Of a stretch of DNA of 64,000 nucleotides, positions 1 through 8,254 are shown piece by piece. The position numbers and the translations under genes are program-made. The notes beneath the pieces are model-generated. The model was given only the letters and a program-made list of their open reading frames with translations, ran no database searches and was not told the origin of the DNA. The stretch is from Chryseobacterium echinoideorum (GTDB lineage Bacteria > Bacteroidota > Bacteroidia > Flavobacteriales > Weeksellaceae). The DNA lies in contig NZ_VKNW01000012.1 of NCBI RefSeq assembly GCF_007474535.1, forward strand, positions 1 through 64,000, read 5' to 3'. Each line of letters starts with the position of its first letter. The first letter of the stretch is position 1.

Positions 1-753
1 ACCGCCGCCACTTCCCCCGCCTGTATCAATCGGGGTAATTACATCATCCTTCTGGTCTATACAGGTGGTGGTTACAATCGTGTAGAGAATGGGAGGTGTT
101 CCCTGTTCCAGTCCCTGATAAATAGGGCAGCTCTCGTAATTGGAGCCGTCATGATGCTGATTACCACTACAAGACGCCCAATAGCTGTATGATGAGGTAG
201 AGCATACCATTCTCGCCAGCTGGCTGCCGCCATTGAAAGTGCCATTTGCCAGCTCAGTAACCTGTGTTTTACCTTTGGTATCCACAGACAAACCTGCCTG
301 AAGTTTTGCTTTTTCTGCTGCGGTAAGGTTGTAGATAATGAGAAGCTCTTTGTATGTACTATCCGGAAGCGGAGTCAGCAGAAGGTTTTCCAAAGGAGCA
401 TCTGCGGGAGCATTATCCCGGATAATATGAAAGGTATAGGTGTGATAATTGGGTCCGTTCTCAATATAGATCACATCATCGGTATCTATGGAAACTCCGT
501 TTCCGTAATTGATGATTCTTCCGTTCACATTAACTTTCTGGAAAGCAGCAATTCCTTTTTTTGCCTTTTCAAGCTCGGGGAAGAGCTTTGCTTTGTGTTT
601 AGATTCGCTGAGCGAAATTCTTTTGGAGGTAAGGTGAAACTGCATGCTGCCCTGAGTTTCTTCCTCGTTGTGAAATTCTTCGGTTCGGCAGGAGAATGCC
701 GAGAAACCGACCAGGAACATCAGGCAGAGCCTGAGAAATAAATGTTTTTTCAT
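1..753 (-). CDS. Putative lipoprotein, 3' end outside the window
   Basis: The frame is open from an ATG at 753 to the window edge (251 codons). The product starts MKKHLFLRLCLMFLVGFSAF and has a lipobox-like FSAFS-C, so it is probably exported and lipidated. The mature part begins with a charged stretch and has a cysteine-containing segment (CSTSSYSYWASC, then ESCPIYQG). The visible end is a Gly/Ser run (GGGSGGG), which looks like a linker to a missing C-terminal part. An in-frame ATG two codons upstream (759) is an alternative start. I do not recognise the family. The gene is divergent from the XRE regulator, so that intergenic region may control both. Confidence 0.7.
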   Translation of the reverse strand, partial: MKKHLFLRLCLMFLVGFSAFSCRTEEFHNEEETQGSMQFHLTSKRISLSESKHKAKLFPELEKAKKGIAAFQKVNVNGRIINYGNGVSIDTDDVIYIENGPNYHTYTFHIIRDNAPADAPLENLLLTPLPDSTYKELLIIYNLTAAEKAKLQAGLSVDTKGKTQVTELANGTFNGGSQLARMVCSTSSYSYWASCSGNQHHDGSNYESCPIYQGLEQGTPPILYTIVTTTCIDQKDDVITPIDTGGGSGGG

Positions 754-841
754 AAGCATTTATGTTTTAATGGTTTAAATATATAAATTTTTCTGAAACA
801 AAAATGAAAAAAGTTTTGTAAGTTCCCAAATCTCTTTTTGC

Positions 842-871
842 ATAATTTACCCTTTTATCGGGTAATATTAT
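842..871. promoter_or_regulatory. Imperfect palindrome, candidate XRE operator
   Basis: TTACCC (847-852), seven bases, then GGGTAA (860-865) form a perfect 6-bp inverted repeat. It is extended by ATAAT (842-846) and ATTAT (867-871) with one extra base on the right side. It lies just upstream of the -7 box of the XRE gene and between two divergent genes, where an autoregulatory site is expected. The role is inferred from position and symmetry. Confidence 0.4.
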
Positions 872-886
872 AACAGTATTTTATTT

Positions 887-894
887 TATATTTG
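887..894 (+). promoter_or_regulatory. -7 promoter box for the XRE gene
   Basis: TATATTTG matches the Bacteroidota -7 consensus TAnnTTTG and lies 17 nt before the ATG at 912. I see no clear TTG -33 box at the usual distance, which would fit a regulated promoter. Confidence 0.45.
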
Positions 895-911
895 CTTTAA
901 AATAAAATGAC

Positions 912-1286
912 ATGACCAACAACGTAGCAGAAAAAATTAAGAGACTGAGAAAGTCTAAGGGTTATTCTCAGGACGATATGGCTGAAAGAATGCATATTTC
1001 CCAGTCTGCATACGCCAGAATAGAAAACGGAGAAAGCCACTCTTGGGCAGCACACATAGAAAAACTCAGCGAAATACTGGAAGTTAAACCGGAAGATTTT
1101 CTTACTGATGAAACTAATAATTTAGAACAAGAAAACACAGATCAAAAAGGAGGTATGGCTTTTCAATTTGTAGGAACAATCAATACTATAAATAATCTCT
1201 CAGAAAAACTTATTGAGCAATACGAAGAACGCATCAAAGAGCTGAAAGAGCAGGTAGAATACTGGGAAAGTAAATCGGGGCAGTAG
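912..1286 (+). CDS. XRE-family helix-turn-helix transcriptional regulator
   Basis: This 124-aa protein has a Cro/C1-type HTH domain at about residues 5-62, with the typical pattern IKRLRKSKGYSQDDMAERM, then ISQSAYARIENG and a conserved final helix (LEVKPEDFL). Residues 92-120 are charged and rich in Glu, Lys and Leu (EKLIEQYEERIKELKEQVEY), a likely coiled coil for dimerisation. The ATG at 907 opens a two-codon frame that stops at once, so 912 is the start. No partner gene lies beside it: the upstream gene is a divergent lipoprotein and downstream are a repeat block and a terminator. It probably binds the palindrome at 842-871 to control itself. The family call is secure; the target is unknown. 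Confidence 0.9.
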   Translation: MTNNVAEKIKRLRKSKGYSQDDMAERMHISQSAYARIENGESHSWAAHIEKLSEILEVKPEDFLTDETNNLEQENTDQKGGMAFQFVGTINTINNLSEKLIEQYEERIKELKEQVEYWESKSGQ

Positions 1287-1290
1287 TAGC

Positions 1291-1440
1291 GTTTCTTTTT
1301 CCGGAAAGTTTCCCGCACCTCTGCAACAGACTTTCCGGTAACCGGGAAAGCTTCCTGCACCCCCGCAACACACTTTCGGACGTTCCCGAAAGCTTGTCGC
1401 ACCCCTGCAAGAGGTTTTCGGGACAATAGAAAGATTTGGG
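1291..1440. repeat. Tandem 42-bp repeat with internal hairpins
   Basis: The core GCACC(T/C)C(T/C)GCAA occurs at 1315, 1357 and 1399, an exact 42-bp period. Between the cores are GC-rich inverted repeats: an imperfect one at 1331-1350 and a perfect 7-bp pair CTTTCGG/CCGAAAG at 1373-1392. A partial fourth unit (TTTTCGGGA) begins at 1414. Because 42 is a multiple of three, reverse-strand reading frames through the block give 14-aa pseudo-repeats, but nothing suggests that these are translated. The block looks like a REP-type intergenic element and is much more GC-rich than its surroundings. Confidence 0.65.
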
Positions 1441-1450
1441 TATTATACAA

Positions 1451-1490
1451 AAAAGCCTTGTCAAAGTTTGAGGTCTTGACAAGGCTTTTT
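1451..1490. terminator. Bidirectional terminator between the XRE gene and maeB
   Basis: AAAAGCCTTGTCAA (1451-1464) pairs perfectly with TTGACAAGGCTTTT (1476-1489). An A-run precedes it and a T-run follows it, so it can end the convergent transcripts of both neighbours. Confidence 0.85.
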
Positions 1491-1519
1491 CCAATGTATC
1501 TTCTGCAAAAATGTTATTC

Positions 1520-3808
1520 TTACTTTTTCGCTTCTCTTCTCTGTGCATCCAGAACGGCTACCGTAGCCAAATTCACAATCTCATCAACGCTTGAGCGCAT
1601 CTGAAGAACGTGAACCGGCTGCTTCAGTCCCATCAGGATAGGGCCGATCACCTGAGCCACCTTCATCCCTCTGATGATTTTATAAGAAAGATTGGCAGAT
1701 TCCAGATTCGGGAAAATAAAGGTATTTGCAGGAGTTTTACCCAGCTTGGAAAACGGATAATCAATGAGGTGATCTGCATTCATCGCAAAATCAGGCTGAA
1801 TTTCTCCATCAACAATCATTTTAGGGTATTTTTCGTGAAGCATATTCACCGCTTTTGCTACCTTTTTGGAAGTATCTGAAATTGCTGAAAAGTTTTCAAA
1901 ACCTAACATCGCAATTCTCGGTTCTATGGCAAAAGATTTTACGGTAAACTCTGCCATCTTGGCAATATTTACCAGATCTTCTGCGGTAGGATTCTGATTG
2001 ATGGAAGTATCTGCAAAGAAAATTGGTTTCTTTTCAGATAAAATCATCATCATCGCAGCCACTTTATCTACTCCTTTGTCTTTCTCAATAACTTCCAGCA
2101 CGGGACGCAGAACGGAAGTATAGTTTTTGGAAAATCCGATAATCAATCCATCGGTATCCCCATGTTTCAGCATCAAAGGTCCGAAATAGTCTCTTTGGCG
2201 AACATATCTTTTCGCCTTATACTCGTTCATTCCTTTTCTCTGACGAAGCTTCCAGAGTGTTTCTCTGTATTTTTTACGGTTTTCTTTCTGATCATCATCA
2301 CTTGGGTCTACAATCGGCAAATCAAGCTGAATTCCGAAACGCTCCATTTGCTCCAGAATATATTTCTTATCTCCCAAAAGAATAGGATGTGCAATTCCTT
2401 CTTCATACAAAATCTGGGCTGCTTTCAAAACATTGTACTCTTCCGCATTTCCTAAAGTGATTCTTTTCGGATTGGCTTTAGCGCGGTTCTGCATCATTCT
2501 TACCAGTTTTTCGTCTCTTCCCATTCTGTCGAGAAGCTGGTTTTCATATTCATCAAAGTCAGCAATTGTTTTTCTTGCAATACCGCTTTCAATCGCTGCT
2601 TTTGCCACCGCACAGGAAACTTTGGTGATCAAACGGTTATCAAAAGGTTTCGGAATAAAATATTCTCTTCCAAACTGAAGACTTTTTAAATTATATGCTA
2701 AAATAACGGCTTCAGGAACAGGTTCTTTTGCCAAATCTGCGATGGCATGAACAGCTGCCAGTTTCATTTCTTCATTGATGCCTTTTGCCTGAACATCCAA
2801 TGCACCACGGAAAATATAAGGGAAGCCTAAAACATTGTTTACCTGATTAGGAAAATCGCTTCTTCCCGTTGCCATAATCACGTCTTTTCTGGTAGCAATA
2901 GCCAGATCATACGCAATTTCCGGATCCGGATTTGCCAATGCAAAAACGATAGGATTTTCATTCATGCCGCTCAACATTTCAGCGGTCATCACATTTCCTT
3001 TAGAAAGTCCGACAAAAACGTCCGCTCCTTTTAAGGCATCTTCCAGCGTATCAATATCCGTTTTTGCAACAAAATCTATTTTCTCAGGGGTAAGATTTTC
3101 TCTTTTATGATTGATGACTCCTTTGCTGTCACACATCAGGATATTTTCTCTTTTTAAACCTAAAGAAATGTACAGATTGGTACATGCAATCGCCGCAGCT
3201 CCTGCTCCGTTGACTACCATTTTTACGTCTTCAATTTTTTTGCTGGCAATCTGAAGAGAATTGATCAAAGCAGCTGCCGAAATAATTGCGGTTCCGTGCT
3301 GATCATCATGCATTAAAGGAATATCAAGCTCTTCTTTGAGTTTCTGCTCGATATAAAAGGCTTCCGGAGCTTTGATATCTTCAAGGTTGATTCCCCCGAA
3401 AGTAGGAGCAATCCCTTTAACGATCTGAATAAATTTCTCAGGATCTTTCTCATTAATTTCAATATCAAAAACATTGATATCTGCAAAAATTTTAAACAAA
3501 AGACCTTTCCCCTCCATTACCGGTTTTGAAGCTTCCGCACCGATATCTCCCAAACCAAGAACTGCCGTTCCGTTTGAAATGACGGCTACCAAATTTCCTT
3601 TCCCTGTATAATCATATACCGTTTCGGGATTTTTTTCTATTTCAAGACAAGGAATAGCGACACCCGGAGAATACGCCAATGACAAATCTCTCTGTGAAGA
3701 GTGCGGCTTTGAAGGGATTACTTCTATTTTTCCTTTGGGCTCGGCTTTATGATAATCTAACGCTGCCTGATTAAATTTTGCTTCGTCACGATTGGTTTTG
3801 CTTGACAT
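1520..3808 (-). CDS. maeB: NADP-dependent malic enzyme with phosphotransacetylase-like domain
   Basis: This 762-aa protein decarboxylates malate to pyruvate with NADP+ in the cytosol. It feeds pyruvate and NADPH to biosynthesis and gluconeogenic growth. The N-terminal malic domain has YSPGVAIP and [10 protein letters not shown]. The NAD(P)-binding domain follows ([17 protein letters not shown]). From about residue 430 a phosphotransacetylase-type domain runs to the end; in MaeB enzymes this part is usually regulatory. The length is usual for the hybrid MaeB family. It ends in the terminator at 1451-1490. The BadF-type kinase gene lies 13 bp upstream on the same strand, so the two are probably cotranscribed. 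Confidence 0.95.
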   Translation of the reverse strand: MSSKTNRDEAKFNQAALDYHKAEPKGKIEVIPSKPHSSQRDLSLAYSPGVAIPCLEIEKNPETVYDYTGKGNLVAVISNGTAVLGLGDIGAEASKPVMEGKGLLFKIFADINVFDIEINEKDPEKFIQIVKGIAPTFGGINLEDIKAPEAFYIEQKLKEELDIPLMHDDQHGTAIISAAALINSLQIASKKIEDVKMVVNGAGAAAIACTNLYISLGLKRENILMCDSKGVINHKRENLTPEKIDFVAKTDIDTLEDALKGADVFVGLSKGNVMTAEMLSGMNENPIVFALANPDPEIAYDLAIATRKDVIMATGRSDFPNQVNNVLGFPYIFRGALDVQAKGINEEMKLAAVHAIADLAKEPVPEAVILAYNLKSLQFGREYFIPKPFDNRLITKVSCAVAKAAIESGIARKTIADFDEYENQLLDRMGRDEKLVRMMQNRAKANPKRITLGNAEEYNVLKAAQILYEEGIAHPILLGDKKYILEQMERFGIQLDLPIVDPSDDDQKENRKKYRETLWKLRQRKGMNEYKAKRYVRQRDYFGPLMLKHGDTDGLIIGFSKNYTSVLRPVLEVIEKDKGVDKVAAMMMILSEKKPIFFADTSINQNPTAEDLVNIAKMAEFTVKSFAIEPRIAMLGFENFSAISDTSKKVAKAVNMLHEKYPKMIVDGEIQPDFAMNADHLIDYPFSKLGKTPANTFIFPNLESANLSYKIIRGMKVAQVIGPILMGLKQPVHVLQMRSSVDEIVNLATVAVLDAQRREAKK

Positions 3809-3821
3809 AAATTTTTCTTTT

Positions 3822-4676
3822 TTAAAGTATATATTTAATGTGGTAATTCACGAGACTTTCGATGGGTTTCTGAACGATATGTCCCACATTGAGATTGAGT
3901 TCTGATGCTGCAGAACGTAAAATATTTTCGTAATAATAAGCTATTGAGCCGATGAAATTGATTTCGGCATTTTGTGATTCTTCGTAAGGAAGCACTTGGT
4001 AATCAAAGAAATTTTTCATTTCCTCAAAAACCATCTGTTGAAAATAAGGATGATTTTTTCTTTCAACTACAAATTTATTGAAATCTGCCAAATAGGCGTT
4101 GGGTCTTGAGCTGTGATACATATTTTTGAGTGCCTCTTCTATACTTAAATGATAAGTATTTTCAAATTCGGTATGCAAATCTTGTGGTAATTTCTGCATG
4201 AAGAATCTTCTGACCAGCTGTTTTCCTATGGCACTCCCACTTCCCTCATCACCCATTAGAAAACCTAGTGAAGGAAGTTTTATCTTTACTTTTTTACCGT
4301 CAAAAAAACAAGAATTGGAACCTGTTCCTAATATACATACAATTGCAGGTTTACCATTGTAAGCTGCATAAGCAGCGGCTGTAAGATCCTCTTTTACAGT
4401 GATATCTTCCGCTTTGTAAAAGAATTTTTTGAGCTCTCTTTCTATGGTTGCACAATTTTCGGCAACACCACAGCCTGAGCCGTAGAAAAAAACTTTGGTA
4501 ATAGAATTTCTTACAGAACTCAGATTGATATTCTTTTCAATCTCGGGTACAATAAGATCTGCTGCAATATTATTAGGATTGAAGCCTATGGTTTCTGTTT
4601 TAAGAAAAATTTTATTGAAATCATCTAAAATTACCCAATCGCATTTGGTGGAGCCTCCATCAACAATAGCAACCAT
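3822..4676 (-). CDS. BadF/BadG-type ATPase, probable N-acetylglucosamine kinase
   Basis: This 284-aa protein belongs to the ASKHA sugar kinase fold. The N-terminal phosphate 1 loop is VDGGSTKCDW, the phosphate 2 region ILGTGSNSCFF, and GDEGSGSAIG follows near residue 140. This set is typical of the BadF/BcrA family, whose single-domain members of this length in Bacteroidota are often annotated as N-acetylglucosamine kinases. The substrate is inferred; it would salvage amino sugars from cell-wall turnover or chitin. It lies 13 bp upstream of maeB on the same strand. Confidence 0.8.
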   Translation of the reverse strand: MVAIVDGGSTKCDWVILDDFNKIFLKTETIGFNPNNIAADLIVPEIEKNINLSSVRNSITKVFFYGSGCGVAENCATIERELKKFFYKAEDITVKEDLTAAAYAAYNGKPAIVCILGTGSNSCFFDGKKVKIKLPSLGFLMGDEGSGSAIGKQLVRRFFMQKLPQDLHTEFENTYHLSIEEALKNMYHSSRPNAYLADFNKFVVERKNHPYFQQMVFEEMKNFFDYQVLPYEESQNAEINFIGSIAYYYENILRSAASELNLNVGHIVQKPIESLVNYHIKYIL

Positions 4677-4766
4677 ATTTCTGTTTTTTTTAAGAGGGCT
4701 AAATTATGAATTTATCTTTAATTAAACCTTACAAACAGACTTTCGGAAATATATTTATGATTTAGT

Positions 4767-5030
4767 TCAGCTTTTTACTTCATGATCGTGATGACCAAAC
4801 TGAATCAGCCAGTCTTCTATCTCTTCTTCCAGATAAGAAGTCTGCAAATGGATGGCATCAAGGAAATCATCAGGAACGGAACTGCCATCTGAGTTTTCTA
4901 AATTCCAAAGGTCATCAGACATATTTTCGTATTCTGAGTACACCCTTTTAAAGCGTGAATTTTCCTGTCCGAGAGCTTCAATATTTTTCTGATGAAGCTG
5001 AAATTTTCTGTATTTGTTTTGAGATTTCAT
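4767..5030 (-). CDS. Conserved small acidic hypothetical protein
   Basis: The start is placed at the ATG at 5030 (87 aa, MKSQNKYRKFQLHQKN). The frame could begin at 5084, but those 18 extra residues look unlike a real N-terminus. The product is hydrophilic and mostly helical by composition, with acidic stretches such as YLEEEIEDWL and a His/Asp-rich tail (FGHHDHEVKS). It has no signal peptide or membrane segment. I do not recognise a functional family. It stands alone, 90 bp downstream of the divergent start of the BadF-type gene. Confidence 0.6.
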   Translation of the reverse strand: MKSQNKYRKFQLHQKNIEALGQENSRFKRVYSEYENMSDDLWNLENSDGSSVPDDFLDAIHLQTSYLEEEIEDWLIQFGHHDHEVKS

Positions 5031-5235
5031 ACAAATATTAATTGTTGTGTTGTGTAAAAAATTATGAAAATATTTCTCAATCATCCATTACAAGATAGAA
5101 AGACCATCAACAGAAAAAGTTGAAAATGAATTTTTTATCAGGTTTAGTTTCCTCAGTTCTGAAAATTAAAATTAGAAATTATTTTCATTCAAAAAAAAAA
5201 TTTAACAAGTTTTTTCACTGTTTAACATATAGTTA

Positions 5236-5243
5236 TAAATTTG
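5236..5243 (+). promoter_or_regulatory. -7 promoter box for the gtrA-like/plsC pair
   Basis: TAAATTTG matches TAnnTTTG and lies 16 nt before the ATG at 5260. Confidence 0.4.
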
Positions 5244-5259
5244 CGTATTATAAAAATCA

Positions 5260-5718
5260 ATGAGAGCATTACTTCTACGCCAAAAACAGGTGTTGTTATT
5301 TATTGTTGCCGGCGGACTGAGTGCGGTAGTAGAAATCGGGAGTTTCAAACTTTTCAGTATATCCCTTCCTCAAATGCTTGCTCAGGAGCAAAACTTTCAT
5401 GGTATACATTATCCTTTCAGTAATATTCTATCGACCATATGCGGTATTTTATTCAATTATTTACTGAGTATATGGTTCGTTTTTGAAAGAGGAAAACATT
5501 CCAAGAAAAGAGAGTTTGTGTATTTTATGATAGTATCTTTTATATCCACACTTTTAAGTCTAAGCTTTTTTCAGATTTTCTACAGCTATTTATTTAAAGA
5601 CAATATCAATTTAATTTTTTATACCTTGAGTCCGGAAATGATTAGCAAGATTGCTGCAATTTTACTGGTTTCCATTCTTAATTATTCGGTGAAGAAAAAA
5701 ATAATATTTAACGGCTGA
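5260..5718 (+). CDS. GtrA family membrane protein
   Basis: This 152-aa integral membrane protein has four hydrophobic segments (about residues 9-30, 50-72, 88-108 and 126-145), the usual GtrA topology. GtrA-like proteins are thought to help move lipid-linked sugars across the inner membrane for surface polysaccharide decoration; the substrate cannot be read here. The N-terminal FIVAGGLSAVVEIGSFKLF fits the family start. The acyltransferase gene follows after 3 bp, so the pair is translationally coupled and both may act in envelope lipid or glycan assembly. Confidence 0.85.
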   Translation: MRALLLRQKQVLLFIVAGGLSAVVEIGSFKLFSISLPQMLAQEQNFHGIHYPFSNILSTICGILFNYLLSIWFVFERGKHSKKREFVYFMIVSFISTLLSLSFFQIFYSYLFKDNINLIFYTLSPEMISKIAAILLVSILNYSVKKKIIFNG

Positions 5719-5721
5719 TTT

Positions 5722-6447
5722 GTGACTAAAATATTGAATTACCTCTGGAGAGGATGGCTTCTCATTCTGGCATTTGTACTTACTATTATTCTGGGAATAC
5801 CGGTTTATCTGCTTTCTTTTAATAAAAAAAACTATAAATACGCTTATCAGCTCATCAGGCTCTGGTGTTTCGGAATGTTTTTCGGAATGGGACTCAGATA
5901 CGAGCTCATCAATCTTACCGATAAAAAAATTGATAAGAACAAGCAGTATGTTTTCATTTCCAACCATACTTCTATTATGGATATTATGTTGCCATGTATT
6001 TTGTTTCCCAATCATCCGCTTTGTTACGTAGGTAAAAAAGAACTGGTAAAAATTCCGATTTTTGGAACTATCTACAAAAGAATCTGTGTAATGGTTGACA
6101 GAAGCAGTGCAAGAAGCCGCGCTGATGTTTACAGAAGATGTGCCGAAAAAATGGAAGAAGGAAACAGTATTGTTATATTTCCTGAAGGGGGTGTTCCTGA
6201 TGATACTTCAATAATTTTAGACGATTTTAAAGATGGAGCTTTTACACTTTCGTCTAAACATCATTCTCCGATTGCTGTTTTTACTTTTATTGGCTTAAAA
6301 GAAATGTTTCCGTTTGATAATTCAAAAGGCTACCCGGGGAAGGTAAAAGTATACTTTAATGACATTCTGGAACCGACAGGTTCACCAAAGGATTTGAAAT
6401 TGTCAGCTTTTGAGACAATAAAAAAAACTTTAACAAAACACGGTTAA
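5722..6447 (+). CDS. plsC: 1-acyl-sn-glycerol-3-phosphate acyltransferase
   Basis: This 241-aa protein transfers a fatty acyl chain to lysophosphatidic acid to make phosphatidic acid, at the inner membrane. It has the catalytic HX4D motif in SNHTSIMD (about residues 80-87) and the substrate-binding FPEGG (about 153-157). One or two hydrophobic segments lie at the N-terminus. The start codon is GTG at 5722, only 3 bp after the gtrA-like stop, which points to translational coupling. The exact acceptor lipid in this organism is inferred from the family. Confidence 0.85.
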   Translation: MTKILNYLWRGWLLILAFVLTIILGIPVYLLSFNKKNYKYAYQLIRLWCFGMFFGMGLRYELINLTDKKIDKNKQYVFISNHTSIMDIMLPCILFPNHPLCYVGKKELVKIPIFGTIYKRICVMVDRSSARSRADVYRRCAEKMEEGNSIVIFPEGGVPDDTSIILDDFKDGAFTLSSKHHSPIAVFTFIGLKEMFPFDNSKGYPGKVKVYFNDILEPTGSPKDLKLSAFETIKKTLTKHG

Positions 6448-6461
6448 TCGAAGAAATAAAT

Positions 6462-6469
6462 TATATTTG
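6462..6469 (+). promoter_or_regulatory. -7 promoter box for the MFS transporter
   Basis: TATATTTG (TAnnTTTG form) lies 21 nt before the ATG at 6491 and 14 nt after the plsC stop, so the transporter gene can be transcribed on its own. Confidence 0.45.
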
Positions 6470-6490
6470 TTTACTTAATTATAAACTTTT

Positions 6491-8254
6491 ATGGACTCAA
6501 ACCCGCAACAGACCAAGTGGTCTCAATTTTTATCTTTAATTGTCGTTTTCTTTTTTTGGGGATTCGTCGCTGCAAGTAATGATATTTTAATTCCGGTGTT
6601 CAAAAAATGGTTTGTGCTTTCGCAGGTTCAGAGCCAGCTTGTAGCGTGGGCATTTTATGTAGCCTATTTTGTAGGTTCGGTTATATTTTTTATCATCTCC
6701 CTTAAAAGCGATATTTTACAGAGATTCGGATATAAGAAAACTCTTGCTGTAGGATTGGTTTTATCAGCCATCGGTGCATTTCTTTTTGTTCCGGCGGCGG
6801 CGGCTGCAAGCTTCTGGTTTTTTCTTACGGCTTTATTTATAGTAGGATTAGGTTTTTCTGTTCAGCAGATTGTGGCTAATCCACTTGCTATAAAAATGGG
6901 AAGTCCGCAAACCGGAGCTCACCGTTTAACTTTAGCAGGAGGAATCAACTCATTGGGAACTACTATAGGACCAATTTTAGTTGGAATCACTCTTTTCGGA
7001 ATGGGTGACAACAATGATTCCGCTCCGAAGAACGAGAAGCTTACTAAAATTGAAGTTGTAAAGAGCGAGTACCAAACTCACAAAGATGAGCTCACAAAAA
7101 ATATTGTAGAGTTGAAAAAGGATACTCAAGACGATGCTGCTACAATAAATCAGGCAATTGCTAAAGTTGAAAGAAACATCGCTGATCTTGATGCTCAGAT
7201 CATATCTATTGATCAGAACACCTCTGCAAATGACACACAAATTGATGCGTACTCAACCAAACTTGGAGAAATTAAGCAGAGATCAACAAACATTACCTAT
7301 CCTATAGGTTTTGTAAAAGAAAACCTTAAAATGGTAAAAACACCTTTTATCGTTTTAGGAGTTGCTTTTATCCTGGTGGCTGTTTTTATGCTGTTTTCAA
7401 AAATTGAAGATCCTGCTAAAGATGAAGAAGCAGAGGTTGAAGAAGGCACTTCAAACTTTAGTATTTTTAAATATCCACAACTTTATCTTGGGATGCTTGC
7501 TATCTTTTTATATGTGGGTGTAGAGGTTTCTATTATCAGTAATCTTCCTGCTCTTTTGCACACTAAAGAATTCGGAGGCGTTCTTGAACATAACATTGCA
7601 CCGTTTGTTTCTCTTTACTGGGGAAGCTTAATGATTGGAAGATGGAATGGAAGTATCAATGTATTTAACATTTCGAAGAGTACGAATATGATTTTGAAAT
7701 TTGTTGTTCCATTTATTGCATTTGGAATCATCATATTTGCTAATACACTCAGCGGTAAAGATGTTTCTTCTTTCTATATCTATGCATTATGGATCGTTGC
7801 ATTTATCATCATGAGCTTTATCGGTGGTAAAAATGCCGGTAAAACATTAATGATTTTCGGGATTGCGGGCGTAGCAATGATGTTGTTGGGATTGGTTTAT
7901 CCGGACAAAGAAATTGCAAAATATTTCTTTATTTCCGGTGGCTTGTTCTGCTCAATTATGTGGCCTTCAATTTTTGACCTCGCAATTGCAGGACTTGGAA
8001 AAAACACTGGAAAAGCATCGTCTTTCCTTGTCATGATGATTTTAGGAGGTGGAATTATCCCCTTGATTCAGGGATGGCTTTGTGATTTTGACAAATCAAG
8101 CCCGGAAGGAATTATGGGTATTACATGGACACACTTTTCTTATGTAATTCCTATCCTATGCTTTGTATATCTTGCTTTCTACGGATTTATAACACCTAAA
8201 TTTCTCAGAAAACAAGGAATTGTAATGGGTGAAACTGCATCAGGTGGACATTAA
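6491..8254 (+). CDS. Sugar MFS transporter with coiled-coil insertion
   Basis: This 587-aa inner-membrane transporter resembles the FucP/glucose-galactose type of the major facilitator superfamily. The first half is WGFVAASNDILIPVFKKWF near the N-terminus, followed by several membrane segments and GLGFSVQQIVANPLAIKMG. The second half starts near residue 275. Between the halves, about residues 172-268 form a hydrophilic, charged, helical stretch (such as IAKVERNIADLDAQIISID) that ordinary members of about 420-450 aa lack. This explains the extra length. The substrate is probably a hexose or other monosaccharide, moved with protons; this is inferred. The next gene overlaps its 3' end by 26 bp. 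Confidence 0.85.
   Translation: MDSNPQQTKWSQFLSLIVVFFFWGFVAASNDILIPVFKKWFVLSQVQSQLVAWAFYVAYFVGSVIFFIISLKSDILQRFGYKKTLAVGLVLSAIGAFLFVPAAAAASFWFFLTALFIVGLGFSVQQIVANPLAIKMGSPQTGAHRLTLAGGINSLGTTIGPILVGITLFGMGDNNDSAPKNEKLTKIEVVKSEYQTHKDELTKNIVELKKDTQDDAATINQAIAKVERNIADLDAQIISIDQNTSANDTQIDAYSTKLGEIKQRSTNITYPIGFVKENLKMVKTPFIVLGVAFILVAVFMLFSKIEDPAKDEEAEVEEGTSNFSIFKYPQLYLGMLAIFLYVGVEVSIISNLPALLHTKEFGGVLEHNIAPFVSLYWGSLMIGRWNGSINVFNISKSTNMILKFVVPFIAFGIIIFANTLSGKDVSSFYIYALWIVAFIIMSFIGGKNAGKTLMIFGIAGVAMMLLGLVYPDKEIAKYFFISGGLFCSIMWPSIFDLAIAGLGKNTGKASSFLVMMILGGGIIPLIQGWLCDFDKSSPEGIMGITWTHFSYVIPILCFVYLAFYGFITPKFLRKQGIVMGETASGGH

Noticed and set aside
1291..1440. CRISPR array
   Set aside because: Only three units, with a period of exactly 42 bp, degenerate cores and no variable spacers. 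No cas gene is near.
1163..1548. Reverse-strand reading frames with 14-aa repeats
   Set aside because: They arise because the 42-bp repeat unit is a multiple of three. They overlap the XRE gene and the terminator, and no start signal or family pattern supports them.
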